64,000 nucleotides of DNA from AP-15 sp035503615 (GTDB taxonomy: Bacteria; Pseudomonadota; Alphaproteobacteria; ATCC43930; CGMCC-115725): positions 25,048-89,047 of the forward strand of contig DATJTI010000009.1 in NCBI GenBank assembly GCA_035503615.1, given 5' to 3'. Positions 25,879 to 35,441 of this stretch are shown piece by piece (within the stretch, counting starts at the first letter, position 1; the number at the start of each line of letters is the position of its first letter). A program made the translations under genes and the position numbers. Under the pieces are notes generated by a model. That model saw only the letters and a list, made by a program, of their open reading frames with translations. It was not told the origin of the DNA and searched no databases.

Positions 25879-28182
25879 ATGGCACTCACTCTCAACAGGC
25901 GCGTGCGCGACGCACGCGGTGCCCAACCTGCAGACCCGGCGGAGGCGGCACCACAGCTGCTGGCGGCGGCGGACACGGCCCGTGACAACCGGAATTGGAC
26001 TGAAGCTGTCCGGTTCTACCGCCAATATTTGGCGCTTCGCGCCGAGGATGCGCCGATCTGGGTGCAGCTTGGGCATGCGCTCAAGGAATCCGGTAACTTG
26101 GGCGACGCCGAAGCCGCCTACAAGCAGAGTTTGTCCTTGGCCCCGGAAGTTGCCGACACGCATCTGCAACTCGGTCATCTTTATAAGCGGATGCGCAATT
26201 TTTCGGACGCGATCGCCGCCTATCGCGAATCGGCGCGGCTCGACAACACGCTGATCGATGCCCGCGCCGAACTCGCGGAATTCGGTGTCGACCGGGAGCA
26301 GCTGCCGCCCGCCCAGCGCTCCACCCCTCCGCGCGACCCGATGACCTTCATCGACCTGTCAGATATGTTCTATTATCCTGATGACCGGTGGGGGGTATAC
26401 GACACTCGCCAATATCAGCTGGGCCTTGCCACGGCCATCATGGCGATGGAGCCCGAACAGCGCCGTGGCATCGCATTTTTATCGGAGGCTTACGAGAGCC
26501 CCGGCTACATCATCCTCAGGGATGAGGTCGTCAGCGAGCTTGCTGAAGAGCTGCAGCGCGATGCGGCCGAACCGGACCGATTGGCCGGGGTCGTGCGCTC
26601 GACCACCAGTGCCGCTCGCGGCTACGATCCCGCAGCGGGCGATGTGCTGCTGGTCGTCGGAGAATTTTGGCTGTCGCCGACCATTACCGAGAGGATCATC
26701 GATCTCGGGCGCAAGGGTGTCAGAATCGGCCTGCTCATTTATACGGTCACGCCAATATCCCATCCCGAATTTTGCTCGAAAACGCTCGCAGAGTCGGTCC
26801 GCTCCGCCTTGTCGTCGATCCTTCGCGTCGCCGATTTCGTGCTCTGCCTGTCGGAGACCAGTGCTCGGACCGTTGCACAGTTTGCCGCCGAGAACGACAC
26901 CGGGCCGCTCACGATCCGGGTCGTCAAACCGGCCGATCGGATAGGGACCGAAACCAGCCCCAACACGGATTTGTCGCTCACCGTCGCCCGGCCGATAAGC
27001 AATGAATACGTCATATACGTCTCGGAATTGGCCGCCGGCTCGAACCATCAATACTTGTTCCGCATCTGGAAGCGCCTGCACGAACGGCTTGGCGATGCGA
27101 TGCCCCAGCTGGTCCTGGTCGGCCAGCCGGGGTGGCAGGGAAGCGATCTCGTGAACCAGCTTGACGTGACAAATAATCTGGACGGCAAGGTTGTATTGTT
27201 GCGCGATATCGCCGCGGCGGAACTGGCGGCTCTTTATGGCTCGGCCCGGTTCACCGTGTTTCCAAGCCTCGAGGACGGTTGGGCAGCGCCGGTTTCGACG
27301 AGTTTGCTATATGGGCGACCGTGCGTCGCAGCGAGATCCGGCGCGATCGCCGAAATCGCCGGCGATTTAGTCGATTATGTCGATCCGTTCAACGACAACG
27401 ATGGCTACGAGAAGATCGCGCGGCTCGTTGAGGATCGGGAATACCTCGACCAGCGAGCTCGCAACATCCGGGAAAACTTTACACCGCGAGAGTGGCTCGA
27501 TGTCGCCACCGACATGCTCTCGATCTTGCAATTGTTGCGCGACGATTGGGGCTTCGAGCGCAAGAACGTGACGCCGCCGCTGGCGGTACCGGGGCGGGTG
27601 TATCGGCTGGGTCACCAGGGGGACGTCGCCGAATTCATCCGATCGGGTGACTCGGCATTCGTAAATTTTGCCTGCGACGCGTCGTGGGATGCGGTTGAGA
27701 GCTTCGGACGATGGATGCGCGGGCGCACCGCCAGGATCACATTCGCGACCGAACAGCCGCAGCCACAACCGGTCGTGGTCATGATCGAGGCCTTTACCGT
27801 GGCGTGGCTGGAGGCGATGCAGCTCCGCATCGCCGTTAACGGAGCAAGCTATCCCGCCGTCGAACTGGACGCCGGTGCGCGCCGGTTTTTGCTGCTGCAT
27901 GCGACATCCGAGGATGGACGGGTGGCGCTCGAGTTCGAGGCGGTCGGGGAGATCGCCGCCGGCCTCGATCCGCGCGACTATCTATGGTTCGGCGTCGGCT
28001 CGATCGGTTATGCGCCCGGCCCTGATGCGCTGGCCCGCGTTATGCTTCTAGAGGAGGTACTGACCGGCATGTCGGGCTTGGTGACAATCCGGCCGACCCG
28101 AATCTCGCATCGCCGCGACCCGCGCAGCTTCCCGCGCCATAGCCAGACAATGCACCCGCCAAACGAAATTCTGGAGAATTGA
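25879..28182 (+). CDS. TPR-repeat / GT4-like glycosyltransferase fusion with degenerate catalytic motif
   Basis: A 767-residue cytoplasmic protein. Residues about 28-135 form three TPR-like helices pairs (WVQLGHALKESGNLGDAEAA, VADTHLQLGHLYKRM), very similar to the TPR block of the gene at 35442. The middle, about 335-560, resembles the C-terminal half of a GT4 (GT-B fold) glycosyltransferase: YVIYVSELAAGSNHQYLFRI, then FPSLEDGWAAPVSTSLLYGR. The EX7E donor-binding motif is Asp466...Thr474 instead of Glu...Glu, so activity may be altered or lost. The last 170 residues are beta-rich and unassigned. The gene probably builds or modifies a surface glycan; it is the only large plus-strand island gene besides the next one. 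Confidence 0.75.
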   Translation: MALTLNRRVRDARGAQPADPAEAAPQLLAAADTARDNRNWTEAVRFYRQYLALRAEDAPIWVQLGHALKESGNLGDAEAAYKQSLSLAPEVADTHLQLGHLYKRMRNFSDAIAAYRESARLDNTLIDARAELAEFGVDREQLPPAQRSTPPRDPMTFIDLSDMFYYPDDRWGVYDTRQYQLGLATAIMAMEPEQRRGIAFLSEAYESPGYIILRDEVVSELAEELQRDAAEPDRLAGVVRSTTSAARGYDPAAGDVLLVVGEFWLSPTITERIIDLGRKGVRIGLLIYTVTPISHPEFCSKTLAESVRSALSSILRVADFVLCLSETSARTVAQFAAENDTGPLTIRVVKPADRIGTETSPNTDLSLTVARPISNEYVIYVSELAAGSNHQYLFRIWKRLHERLGDAMPQLVLVGQPGWQGSDLVNQLDVTNNLDGKVVLLRDIAAAELAALYGSARFTVFPSLEDGWAAPVSTSLLYGRPCVAARSGAIAEIAGDLVDYVDPFNDNDGYEKIARLVEDREYLDQRARNIRENFTPREWLDVATDMLSILQLLRDDWGFERKNVTPPLAVPGRVYRLGHQGDVAEFIRSGDSAFVNFACDASWDAVESFGRWMRGRTARITFATEQPQPQPVVVMIEAFTVAWLEAMQLRIAVNGASYPAVELDAGARRFLLLHATSEDGRVALEFEAVGEIAAGLDPRDYLWFGVGSIGYAPGPDALARVMLLEEVLTGMSGLVTIRPTRISHRRDPRSFPRHSQTMHPPNEILEN

Positions 28183-28349
28183 GGATATGCCGCGATCAAA
28201 TTGTGCGGGGTTGCCGCCCCCGTTGGCCGTGGCCCGGACGATGCCGGACAGTTGCTAAAGCGCGCGAATAATGCCGTTCTTCGGGTCGATATGGCTCACG
28301 CACCTTGGCCCATGACACTTTCCAAAACTGCTCAGAAGAAGCTCCGCCA

Positions 28350-29498
28350 ATGTCGCTCGACCAGATAAACGAAATCGCTCCTTCTCGCTGGCATCCTTTG
28401 GCCGAGGACCCGGATGCCGAAATGGAAGAGCCACCTAGACAGCACCGAAGCGCAAACTCGCGAGGATTCGCTGCGGATCATTACCCACGATTACTCGATA
28501 AAGTGTTCAGTGCCTTGAGGGACCCCGAAGGCTACGACGCCGGGCTCCGCCGCTTGGATGACGAGCTGCGGCAGCGCGGACCCAGCCAGTTCGCCCGCTT
28601 CTACATCGAGGAGATGCTGGGCCGCAGCCCGGCCACCGCCGCCGAAGCGCGCGAGCTCGTGTTGTGCCCATCGCGCCGCATCTCGGAGATCCTGAGCTCA
28701 AACGAATTCATGGGTCGCCACGACATCATCCTGCAACGTGAGTTTCCGCATCTGTCGCGCGAATTCTTTTTCCATATCCCGAAATCCGGTGGCTCCACGC
28801 TGACAGCAGCCCTTGATTCGGATGGCAGATTTTGTCCAATCGACATTTCCCAAGGCCGCGATAGCGGTGCGTTCGCATATCGATTGGCCTCTCTTCGAAA
28901 TACAATATTGCGGTTGGCAAACCCGCGAACACGGTCAGTTCTGATTATTGGACACCCTTCTGTAAAACGTATATTGTCTTACCAACTCAAACGTGGCTGG
29001 GACCATGCGTTCACGATTTTGCGTGATCCAATCGACTCGTCGCTGTCGATGATCAACTATGTTCTGACCCGCCTCTGCGACTACCCCACGGCCCAGGATT
29101 CGGCTACATGGCGAGACATCCTTCAGCTTCCTGACGATCCATTTCTGCCGGACCGACGGCGAGCGCTTGAACTCGCGCCGAAGATCGTCGAACTGCTCGT
29201 GCCGGACAATCCGACCTGCGGGGCCTTGGGCACCGAGCCTCTCCTCGAATCGGTACTCGACAATGCCGTGATCCTCGACTTGAAGATCATCCGGTTCCAG
29301 CAAATCGACGATTATATTCGTTACCGCGGAGTTGCTCGGCATAAGCGGTTCAACATCTCGACCCGATATGTCGAACTCTCCGATCTCGACCGTCGCCTGC
29401 GACTGACGATCTACGACAAGAATGCCGAGGATCTGAAATTCTACGACTGGGTCGGGCGGCACATGATCCCCGGGGATGGGCCTTGGTTCGAGCTTTAG
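28350..29498 (+). CDS. Sulfotransferase-family-like protein
   Basis: A 382-residue protein. After a polar N-terminal region, residues 139-152 (FFFHIPKSGGSTL) match the 5'-phosphosulfate loop of membrane-type and heparan-type sulfotransferases, and about residue 225 (ILRDPIDSSLSM) matches the 3'-phosphate loop. These enzymes move sulfate from PAPS to sugar or peptide hydroxyls. The C-terminal part (FQQIDDYIRYRG, YDKNAEDLKFYDWV) also fits the family. ATG at 28350 is preferred over a TTG at 28305; neither has a strong ribosome-binding site. It converges on the beta-helix gene, 16 bases away. No PAPS-synthesis gene is in the window. Confidence 0.7.
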   Translation: MSLDQINEIAPSRWHPLAEDPDAEMEEPPRQHRSANSRGFAADHYPRLLDKVFSALRDPEGYDAGLRRLDDELRQRGPSQFARFYIEEMLGRSPATAAEARELVLCPSRRISEILSSNEFMGRHDIILQREFPHLSREFFFHIPKSGGSTLTAALDSDGRFCPIDISQGRDSGAFAYRLASLRNTILRLANPRTRSVLIIGHPSVKRILSYQLKRGWDHAFTILRDPIDSSLSMINYVLTRLCDYPTAQDSATWRDILQLPDDPFLPDRRRALELAPKIVELLVPDNPTCGALGTEPLLESVLDNAVILDLKIIRFQQIDDYIRYRGVARHKRFNISTRYVELSDLDRRLRLTIYDKNAEDLKFYDWVGRHMIPGDGPWFEL

Positions 29499-29514
29499 CA
29501 ACAAGTGCGATGAA

Positions 29515-31434
29515 TCACCGGAAATACTGCAGCTGGCCCCACAATGTCGCCCGGTCGGTCAAGTTCGTAGCGGAGGCCGGCATGATGCCGTGCATCGTCG
29601 GCTGGTAGATGTTAGCGATCGGCCGGCCTAGGCTGTCGATTGACAGATCGAGGCCGCCAGCGAGCCCCAGCCATCCAGTGTAATAACGGACCGTCCCGCC
29701 GCCCCCCAATGCCGCACCCGGTATTTCGCCCCTCGGCAGGTCGATCAGAGTCAACGGGCCCTGATTCGGCCCCTTGCGCGACAGGTTGAGCGCGAAATCG
29801 ACCACGATCATATTGCCGAGCAACTGGTAATAGCTGCGTCGCGCAGCATATGTGATGCCGCGGGTCGAGCCGTCGATGGCGAGGCCGACCGGTGTTTTCA
29901 TCGCGATCTCGCCGGTGTAGATCGGCAATATGGAGGTCAGAGTATTGGCGTCGAACACCGCGCCGTGGCCGCTGAACCGCGCGTTGGTTACCGCAATCTG
30001 CGGCCGAGGGACCGCGCTGGCGATGTCGTAATGCCCGTTTTCGTAAAAATCTTCCGATGATGCGATATCAACTACCGCGGTTTGGTCCTGGTCGTAGACC
30101 CCGTTATTCATGCACGCCGCAACCACATTGCCGCGCAGCAGAATCCGGCCACCCGAGAACGCCTTAATGTCAACGCAGTTTGCGCTCCGATCTTTGTCTT
30201 TCCATTGGCCGCCACTGGCGATCCAGCCGCCGATATCGATCAGCTTGGAGCCGCCCTGCCACTGCGTCGGCGGGCTGTTGTCGTCGATCACGACGTCATC
30301 ATGCTGCGAAATGTCGAGATAGGTTGCGGGACCAAGCGTCACCGTCTGGTTTCCGGTGCGGGTCACCGCCTCGTCGATCGTGAGATTGTGCTGATTGCCG
30401 ATGATATCGACCGAGTCGAAGGACAGCCCGCCGACCCCACCGGCGACATGAACTCCGTTTAGCGGCAATGTACCAGCCACGACCTGTGGGTTGCTCGGCG
30501 AGATCTTGCCGCGGCCAAATCGAACTTCCGTGACATAATTAGGCCACCAGGACTCGGTTCGCCGCGAGCCGTTCAGCAGGGCCACATCGTGTGAGGCGCC
30601 GGCCATCTCGACATCCGGCACATCGACAACATTGCATTCGTCGAACCAAATCCCGTCATAAAGCCGGCCGCTACCGTCCGGGCCATCAATAATCGGATCG
30701 ATTTGCGAAGCCACGACGTGCCACAAATGCAACGCTGCACCCGAGGTCATCCGGGTTGCGCTGGTGATGCGAAACCCGGTCACGGTGATTCCGCTACTCT
30801 GGCCCCTCCGACCTGGAGTGCCGATTTCGATCAAGTCATTGGTCGTGCCGGTCCCGGCATATTGGAGCACCGAATTGTTGCCAGCGCCGGCGATCGTGAA
30901 GCGATTGTAACCAGATGGGATCGATAGCATCGCCGAAAACCGAGCGCGGCCCGCCGGCAGGGTCAGCTTCGCCGAATGCCTGGCGACATAGGTAAAAGCG
31001 CGCTGCAGAGCAGCGGTGTCGTCGGTCTTGCCATCGAACTTGGCGCCCTCCTGCCGAGGATCGAGCCCCGACGCGGGAATAACCGCCCGCGCGCAGCCGC
31101 CATCGACGAGCGTCACCTCGATATAGCCATCGGGAGCAGCGCAACCGTCACGAGAGAGTCGAAAGGTCAACGGCGGCGCATCGCCCGGCGTCCCGACCCC
31201 CTCGCGCACAACCGCACCGCCCGCCGTCGCGGCCTCCCGCGCGAGCAATGCATTCGTCGGTGCGACCAAGATCCTAGTAGCAACCGAAGAAACGGCTTGA
31301 GCATCGCGATCCCGAGCGATCGCAGAGCTTAGCGGAAACAAGCCGACCAGGAGAACCTGTGCTGCGGCTCGCGCAGAACGCGCGAAGTAGCGCGAGCCTG
31401 GACCCCAGGGACGCCTTCTTCTCGCCTGAGGCAC
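29515..31434 (-). CDS. Secreted right-handed beta-helix protein (pectate-lyase-3-like)
   Basis: A 639-residue product starting with GTG after AAGG. A basic stretch and hydrophobic segment (AAAQVLLVGLFPLSSAIA) form a signal peptide. GAKFDGKTDDTAALQRAF, at about residue 130, is the hallmark entry into pectate-lyase-superfamily beta-helices, and the following 350 residues show short beta-strand rungs (GITVTGFRI, GIWFDECNVVDVPDVEM, GLSFDSVDIIGNQHNL). A C-terminal jelly-roll-like part resembles trimeric tail-spike ends. Such proteins bind, cleave or epimerise polysaccharides. It is the last gene of the minus-strand glycan operon, so it likely handles that polymer outside the cell. Confidence 0.7.
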   Translation of the reverse strand: MPQARRRRPWGPGSRYFARSARAAAQVLLVGLFPLSSAIARDRDAQAVSSVATRILVAPTNALLAREAATAGGAVVREGVGTPGDAPPLTFRLSRDGCAAPDGYIEVTLVDGGCARAVIPASGLDPRQEGAKFDGKTDDTAALQRAFTYVARHSAKLTLPAGRARFSAMLSIPSGYNRFTIAGAGNNSVLQYAGTGTTNDLIEIGTPGRRGQSSGITVTGFRITSATRMTSGAALHLWHVVASQIDPIIDGPDGSGRLYDGIWFDECNVVDVPDVEMAGASHDVALLNGSRRTESWWPNYVTEVRFGRGKISPSNPQVVAGTLPLNGVHVAGGVGGLSFDSVDIIGNQHNLTIDEAVTRTGNQTVTLGPATYLDISQHDDVVIDDNSPPTQWQGGSKLIDIGGWIASGGQWKDKDRSANCVDIKAFSGGRILLRGNVVAACMNNGVYDQDQTAVVDIASSEDFYENGHYDIASAVPRPQIAVTNARFSGHGAVFDANTLTSILPIYTGEIAMKTPVGLAIDGSTRGITYAARRSYYQLLGNMIVVDFALNLSRKGPNQGPLTLIDLPRGEIPGAALGGGGTVRYYTGWLGLAGGLDLSIDSLGRPIANIYQPTMHGIMPASATNLTDRATLWGQLQYFR

Positions 31435-31446
31435 GACGCCCGACCT

Positions 31447-32622
31447 TCAGGCAGGGAGTGGCTCTCGAAAAACGAGATGCGGCCACACCTGTTCTGCGTT
31501 CAGACCATCTCTCCTGATCAACAGGTCCTCGACTGCTTCGATCGCTCCCAAACAGGTTGGCTGGAGCGGATCGTCGAAGACCCAATATCCGCCTGGAACC
31601 ATATACGGTCGGGTTGAATCATATGCCGACTGTATTGCGCTTCGAATGTCACAATCTATGTGGCACAATGCAATCGTTCCCAACTCCTTAACTGCTGGCA
31701 AAGCGGATTTTTCGAACATTCCTTGAATGAAATGAAGATTTCGCAATCCGAGATTCTCGGTATATTTCCTTAACTCTGGTAGATCGACACCTCGAAAGTC
31801 ACCGGCGTTATGCAGATCGACCGATTTGTCGGTCGGCGGCATCCCAGAAAAGGTGTCGAACGAGAGGACCCGTACATTTGGCAAAAATCTCTGCGCAAGG
31901 ATAGCCATGAAGATGGCCGAACCGCCCTTGAACGACCCGAACTCGACGATATGGCCGAACGGGAGTCGCGGGATATACAATTTTATCAGCATGAAAATGT
32001 TCGCTAGGTTATTTTCGCTGACGATGGTACGACCTCGCGCCATCTCAAGGGCCTCCTGGAAGTCGAGATCTTCCCTGATTTTCTCTGCGAATTCAGGTAT
32101 GGCTGGAGATAGGGCCAGCCCCCGTTGATAGCCGTCGTGGAGATTTCGACCATGAGAAAGACGATCCTGGACGTTCACGGACGGAAGCTCCGAGATGGTG
32201 AAACCCTCACCGTTTCGCACCGGCGTGACTTCCCCGGAAAGTTCTACTGATTGAACTGCCCCTACGAATTCGGAATCGCAGTGAAGTCGGATTTCCGCCC
32301 GCCGCATCAAGTCGCTGCAGGAAAACACGACCGAGGCGCTCATATTTTGTTCCTGCAACTGTTCGGCAGACAGGGTCTGGACCGCCAGGACCATGCGGCC
32401 AGTATCAGCAGAGGCGTCGAGCCTCGCTGAACCCTGTGGCATCACACTGGAATCGAACTTTACCGTCGCCTCGTAACGGCCCGGATGCAGGGCAATGTAA
32501 GGGCCGAAAAAGATCGTCCCCCTTCTGGACCCGTCGACGCGAATCCGACCCTGCTCCCGTATGCCTATTCCCATGAATAGGCGCGGGTCGTCAGCGGTGA
32601 ATCGACGAAATATTTTTGGCAT
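31447..32622 (-). CDS. TylF-type O-methyltransferase with N-terminal beta-sandwich domain
   Basis: A 391-residue protein in two parts. Residues 1-140 look like a beta-sandwich, carbohydrate-binding-like domain (FFGPYIALHPGRYEATVKFD). Residues about 200-380 are a TylF/macrocin O-methyltransferase domain: VEFGSFKGGSAIFM binds SAM, FDTFSGMP follows, and HIDCD and FDDPLQPTCLGA are the metal-site regions. TylF enzymes methylate sugar hydroxyls, so this protein probably caps or decorates glycan chains. Its ATG overlaps the stop of the preceding gene (TGATG), with GGAGGG upstream: translationally coupled. Confidence 0.8.
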   Translation of the reverse strand: MPKIFRRFTADDPRLFMGIGIREQGRIRVDGSRRGTIFFGPYIALHPGRYEATVKFDSSVMPQGSARLDASADTGRMVLAVQTLSAEQLQEQNMSASVVFSCSDLMRRAEIRLHCDSEFVGAVQSVELSGEVTPVRNGEGFTISELPSVNVQDRLSHGRNLHDGYQRGLALSPAIPEFAEKIREDLDFQEALEMARGRTIVSENNLANIFMLIKLYIPRLPFGHIVEFGSFKGGSAIFMAILAQRFLPNVRVLSFDTFSGMPPTDKSVDLHNAGDFRGVDLPELRKYTENLGLRNLHFIQGMFEKSALPAVKELGTIALCHIDCDIRSAIQSAYDSTRPYMVPGGYWVFDDPLQPTCLGAIEAVEDLLIRRDGLNAEQVWPHLVFREPLPA

Positions 32623-35426
32623 CAGGCCCTCCGCTCAGTGCCAGGCATAACAGCAAGGGCACGAGAGGAACGTGCCGGTCTGCTGTTAGCGGCGGGGTGG
32701 GACGGCGCCTGACCACCGGAACGCTTGACCATCTCCATCGCTTCGGCGGCGACGCGCGAGGGCGGTATATCCATGCATCGCTTATCCCACCGACATTCTT
32801 CAACTGAGGCAAGAAAACATGGGGAACAGGAGACGTTCCCGCGCAAGGTCACGACACGCGGGCCTACGGGTCGCCAGCTTTCGACGTTGGTGGCTCCTGA
32901 ATGGATGCAGAGCGTCGGAACGCCCATTTGCGCCGCCATATGGGTTGTACCAGTCTCCCCGCCGATGAACAAATCAAGCCCGGCGAAAACCGGCGGGACG
33001 TCGGCGATAGGCAAGGTTCCTGCCAAGTCGACAACATGTGATTTGGGCAATGGCGCGGCGATGAATTGCGTATCGGGTTGGTCGGCGCTGCCGCCGATTA
33101 AGACGATTCTTAATCCCTCCTTGCACAACAATCGTGCCAGTTCGGCGAACCGCTCGCGCCCCCAGGATCGTAGTGCGTTCCTCGTGCCCGGAGAAATGCC
33201 GACAACGATCCCGTCCTTGAAGGGCCGCACCGGGACTCGCTCATTCAACAGCGCCTCCCGCCCGCCGCCCGCCGGGGTTCCGAATGTCCAGACGACGGCC
33301 GCCGCCAGCGCCAAGGTGCGGCCGCCGATATGGGCCGTCATATCGCCTTCCGATCCCGCGGGCAGCGACAGGTCCAACGCAACGTCATTGGCGCGGTAGC
33401 CCGCGCGATATTTGGCATCGGTATGCGACAGGAGCATGCGATTATCGCTATGCCATCGCAGATCGACCGCGAGGTCGAAGGCGCCGAGATCGAGCGCTCT
33501 GTACTCCGCTATTTTGGTCGCCATGTCCCGGTCGTCATCCCCCGCGGCAGCGACGTAGAAGTTATAGGTGAAAATGTGATCGAACCACCCGAGTTGCCTG
33601 GCGAGCGAGTGGTTCCATGCTCCGCAGATGAGGGTAATTTCAGCTTTTGGCCATGTATCGCGGATCAGCCGGAAGGCGTCGAGCGTTAGCACGAAGTCAC
33701 CGATATGGTCGAGTTTCAACAAGAGAATGCGTGGCCGGTCTTCTCGTCCCCACACCCGATGGCAAATGACCTCGACGACTGGATCAGACGGCGGACCGCC
33801 CCCGTTATTTCGGTCCCCGGCGCCATTCCGGCGGCGTACCTCTCGCATAGCAAACTCATCAGAATGGAGGAATTCTGCAACCAATTCATGTGGCGCTAGC
33901 CCCGACCGCAATCGGTCCAAATAATGTTTCTGCCCGGACGCATCCGGTTCCCTTCCATAGAGGATACGGTAAAGATTTTCGACAAATGTTTGATCAAAAC
34001 GCGTTTTGCCGTTCTCGGCCGCGTGAAGGTCTCCGCCGATTGCGCGCATGGCGTTGTCCACGCCATAGCACGATCGATTAATAGCTTGCTCAATTTTTGA
34101 AATGTCATTCGCGATCGCAACCAGATCTTCCCGACCTGGTGCAACCTCGGTCCGAATGGCCGCGATCTTATCCAACAGGGTCGATACGTCGTGGCTCTTC
34201 TCATGCGCCGGCCAGGGGGCGGTAAGCTCCTCCATTGCACGCAACGAACGCTCGGCCGCCCGGTCCCAACTGAACCGTTTGGACCATTCGCGGGCGTGGT
34301 CTTTTAACGAGCACCAAAATCCCGTGTCGGTCAGCGCTTGTTCCATTAGTACGGCTATGCTGCGGTCGGAATGTGGATCGAACAGCGCATCCTTGCGCCC
34401 GATCACCTCCGGGATGCTGGTCGCGTTCGATCCGATCGTTGCCGCACCGCAGGCCATTGCTTCTAGCGCCGGGAGACCGAATCCTTCACGAAACGCTGGA
34501 CATACAAAGAGAAAGCATCGTGAATATAAGGTGACTAACTGGCGATCCGAGACATTACCCGGTAAGATGAGCTCATTTAATCCTATGCCGATCGCATCGG
34601 CCAGCTCTCGAAGAATGGGTTCGTGGTCTCTTCCCGTTATTAGTACTAATTGATATCGATCACGGAGTCGCATTGGAAGCAATGCAAAAGCTCTCATTAG
34701 ACCTTCGAAGTTTTTTCTTGGCTCAAAAGCGCTTACATATAAGATGAACTGTCGGTTTATGCCAAGGTTTTCTATGAATTCCACATCATCGCGAGAGGGA
34801 GTCGCATTGCTGAAAAAATTATCAACCCCAGCGTAGTGACATTTAACTCTATTACCATCGAATCCTAAAGCGGTAATTGCCTCGCTGCGCGAGTAATCCG
34901 ACACAGCTAACAATAAATCTGACCGTCTAAGAGATTCAATTTTGGAATTATACCACTCATGTTCGCTTTCCCGAAGAACTTGCGGGTCAATAAGAGGAAT
35001 CAAATCGTGGAGTACCACCGCAGTTTTTATTGTTGTAGGCAATCTGCCGATCGATATTATAGAATTGTCATAAACCTGTCCCTCGAACAGGCTAGTGATC
35101 AGCACAACGTCGGGTTTAAGCGTATTGATTTGCCACTCTCTTATGATCTCTGCCGCTTCTTTTCGCCACATCCGTGATTTTATGGCGCCCGTTGTTAGCG
35201 AAGGTATGGAAAAGACAATAATACGATCCGATGCAAGGATAGGAGAAAACTCGTTCACTATGGGCTCTACGGTATCACCCAGCAGCCCATTCAGAAGGAT
35301 GAAAACCTCATGGTCGCCACGGTTGCGGATGATTGCTTTGGTAAGAGCGGTCGCGTGGCGGCCGATGCCGCGGAACCGGCTGCCGGTCTGGGCGCCTTGT
35401 AGATCGATCAGAATGCGCATCCCCAT
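32622..35426 (-). CDS. Three-domain glycosyltransferase fusion: GT4 - DUF4214 - GT9
   Basis: A 934-residue protein. Residues 1-400 are a GT4 transferase with an intact EX7E motif (Glu314...Glu322 in FREGFGLPALEAM) and RFRGIGRHATALT near the start. Residues about 480-525 are a DUF4214 module (NLYRILYGREPDASGQKHYL), common in secreted and surface-glycan proteins. Residues about 560-905 are a GT9, ADP-heptose-transferase-like domain (LLLKLDHIGDFVLTLDA, GISPGTRNALRSWG, GGETGTTHMAAQMG). One polypeptide thus could add two sugars. The ATG has GAGG upstream; a second ATG two codons on is equally placed. The DNA of the GT4 half is clearly richer in A+T than that of the GT9 half. Confidence 0.85.
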   Translation of the reverse strand: MGMRILIDLQGAQTGSRFRGIGRHATALTKAIIRNRGDHEVFILLNGLLGDTVEPIVNEFSPILASDRIIVFSIPSLTTGAIKSRMWRKEAAEIIREWQINTLKPDVVLITSLFEGQVYDNSIISIGRLPTTIKTAVVLHDLIPLIDPQVLRESEHEWYNSKIESLRRSDLLLAVSDYSRSEAITALGFDGNRVKCHYAGVDNFFSNATPSRDDVEFIENLGINRQFILYVSAFEPRKNFEGLMRAFALLPMRLRDRYQLVLITGRDHEPILRELADAIGIGLNELILPGNVSDRQLVTLYSRCFLFVCPAFREGFGLPALEAMACGAATIGSNATSIPEVIGRKDALFDPHSDRSIAVLMEQALTDTGFWCSLKDHAREWSKRFSWDRAAERSLRAMEELTAPWPAHEKSHDVSTLLDKIAAIRTEVAPGREDLVAIANDISKIEQAINRSCYGVDNAMRAIGGDLHAAENGKTRFDQTFVENLYRILYGREPDASGQKHYLDRLRSGLAPHELVAEFLHSDEFAMREVRRRNGAGDRNNGGGPPSDPVVEVICHRVWGREDRPRILLLKLDHIGDFVLTLDAFRLIRDTWPKAEITLICGAWNHSLARQLGWFDHIFTYNFYVAAAGDDDRDMATKIAEYRALDLGAFDLAVDLRWHSDNRMLLSHTDAKYRAGYRANDVALDLSLPAGSEGDMTAHIGGRTLALAAAVVWTFGTPAGGGREALLNERVPVRPFKDGIVVGISPGTRNALRSWGRERFAELARLLCKEGLRIVLIGGSADQPDTQFIAAPLPKSHVVDLAGTLPIADVPPVFAGLDLFIGGETGTTHMAAQMGVPTLCIHSGATNVESWRPVGPRVVTLRGNVSCSPCFLASVEECRWDKRCMDIPPSRVAAEAMEMVKRSGGQAPSHPAANSRPARSSRALAVMPGTERRA

Positions 35427-35441
35427 TCCCTCGCCTCGCGT

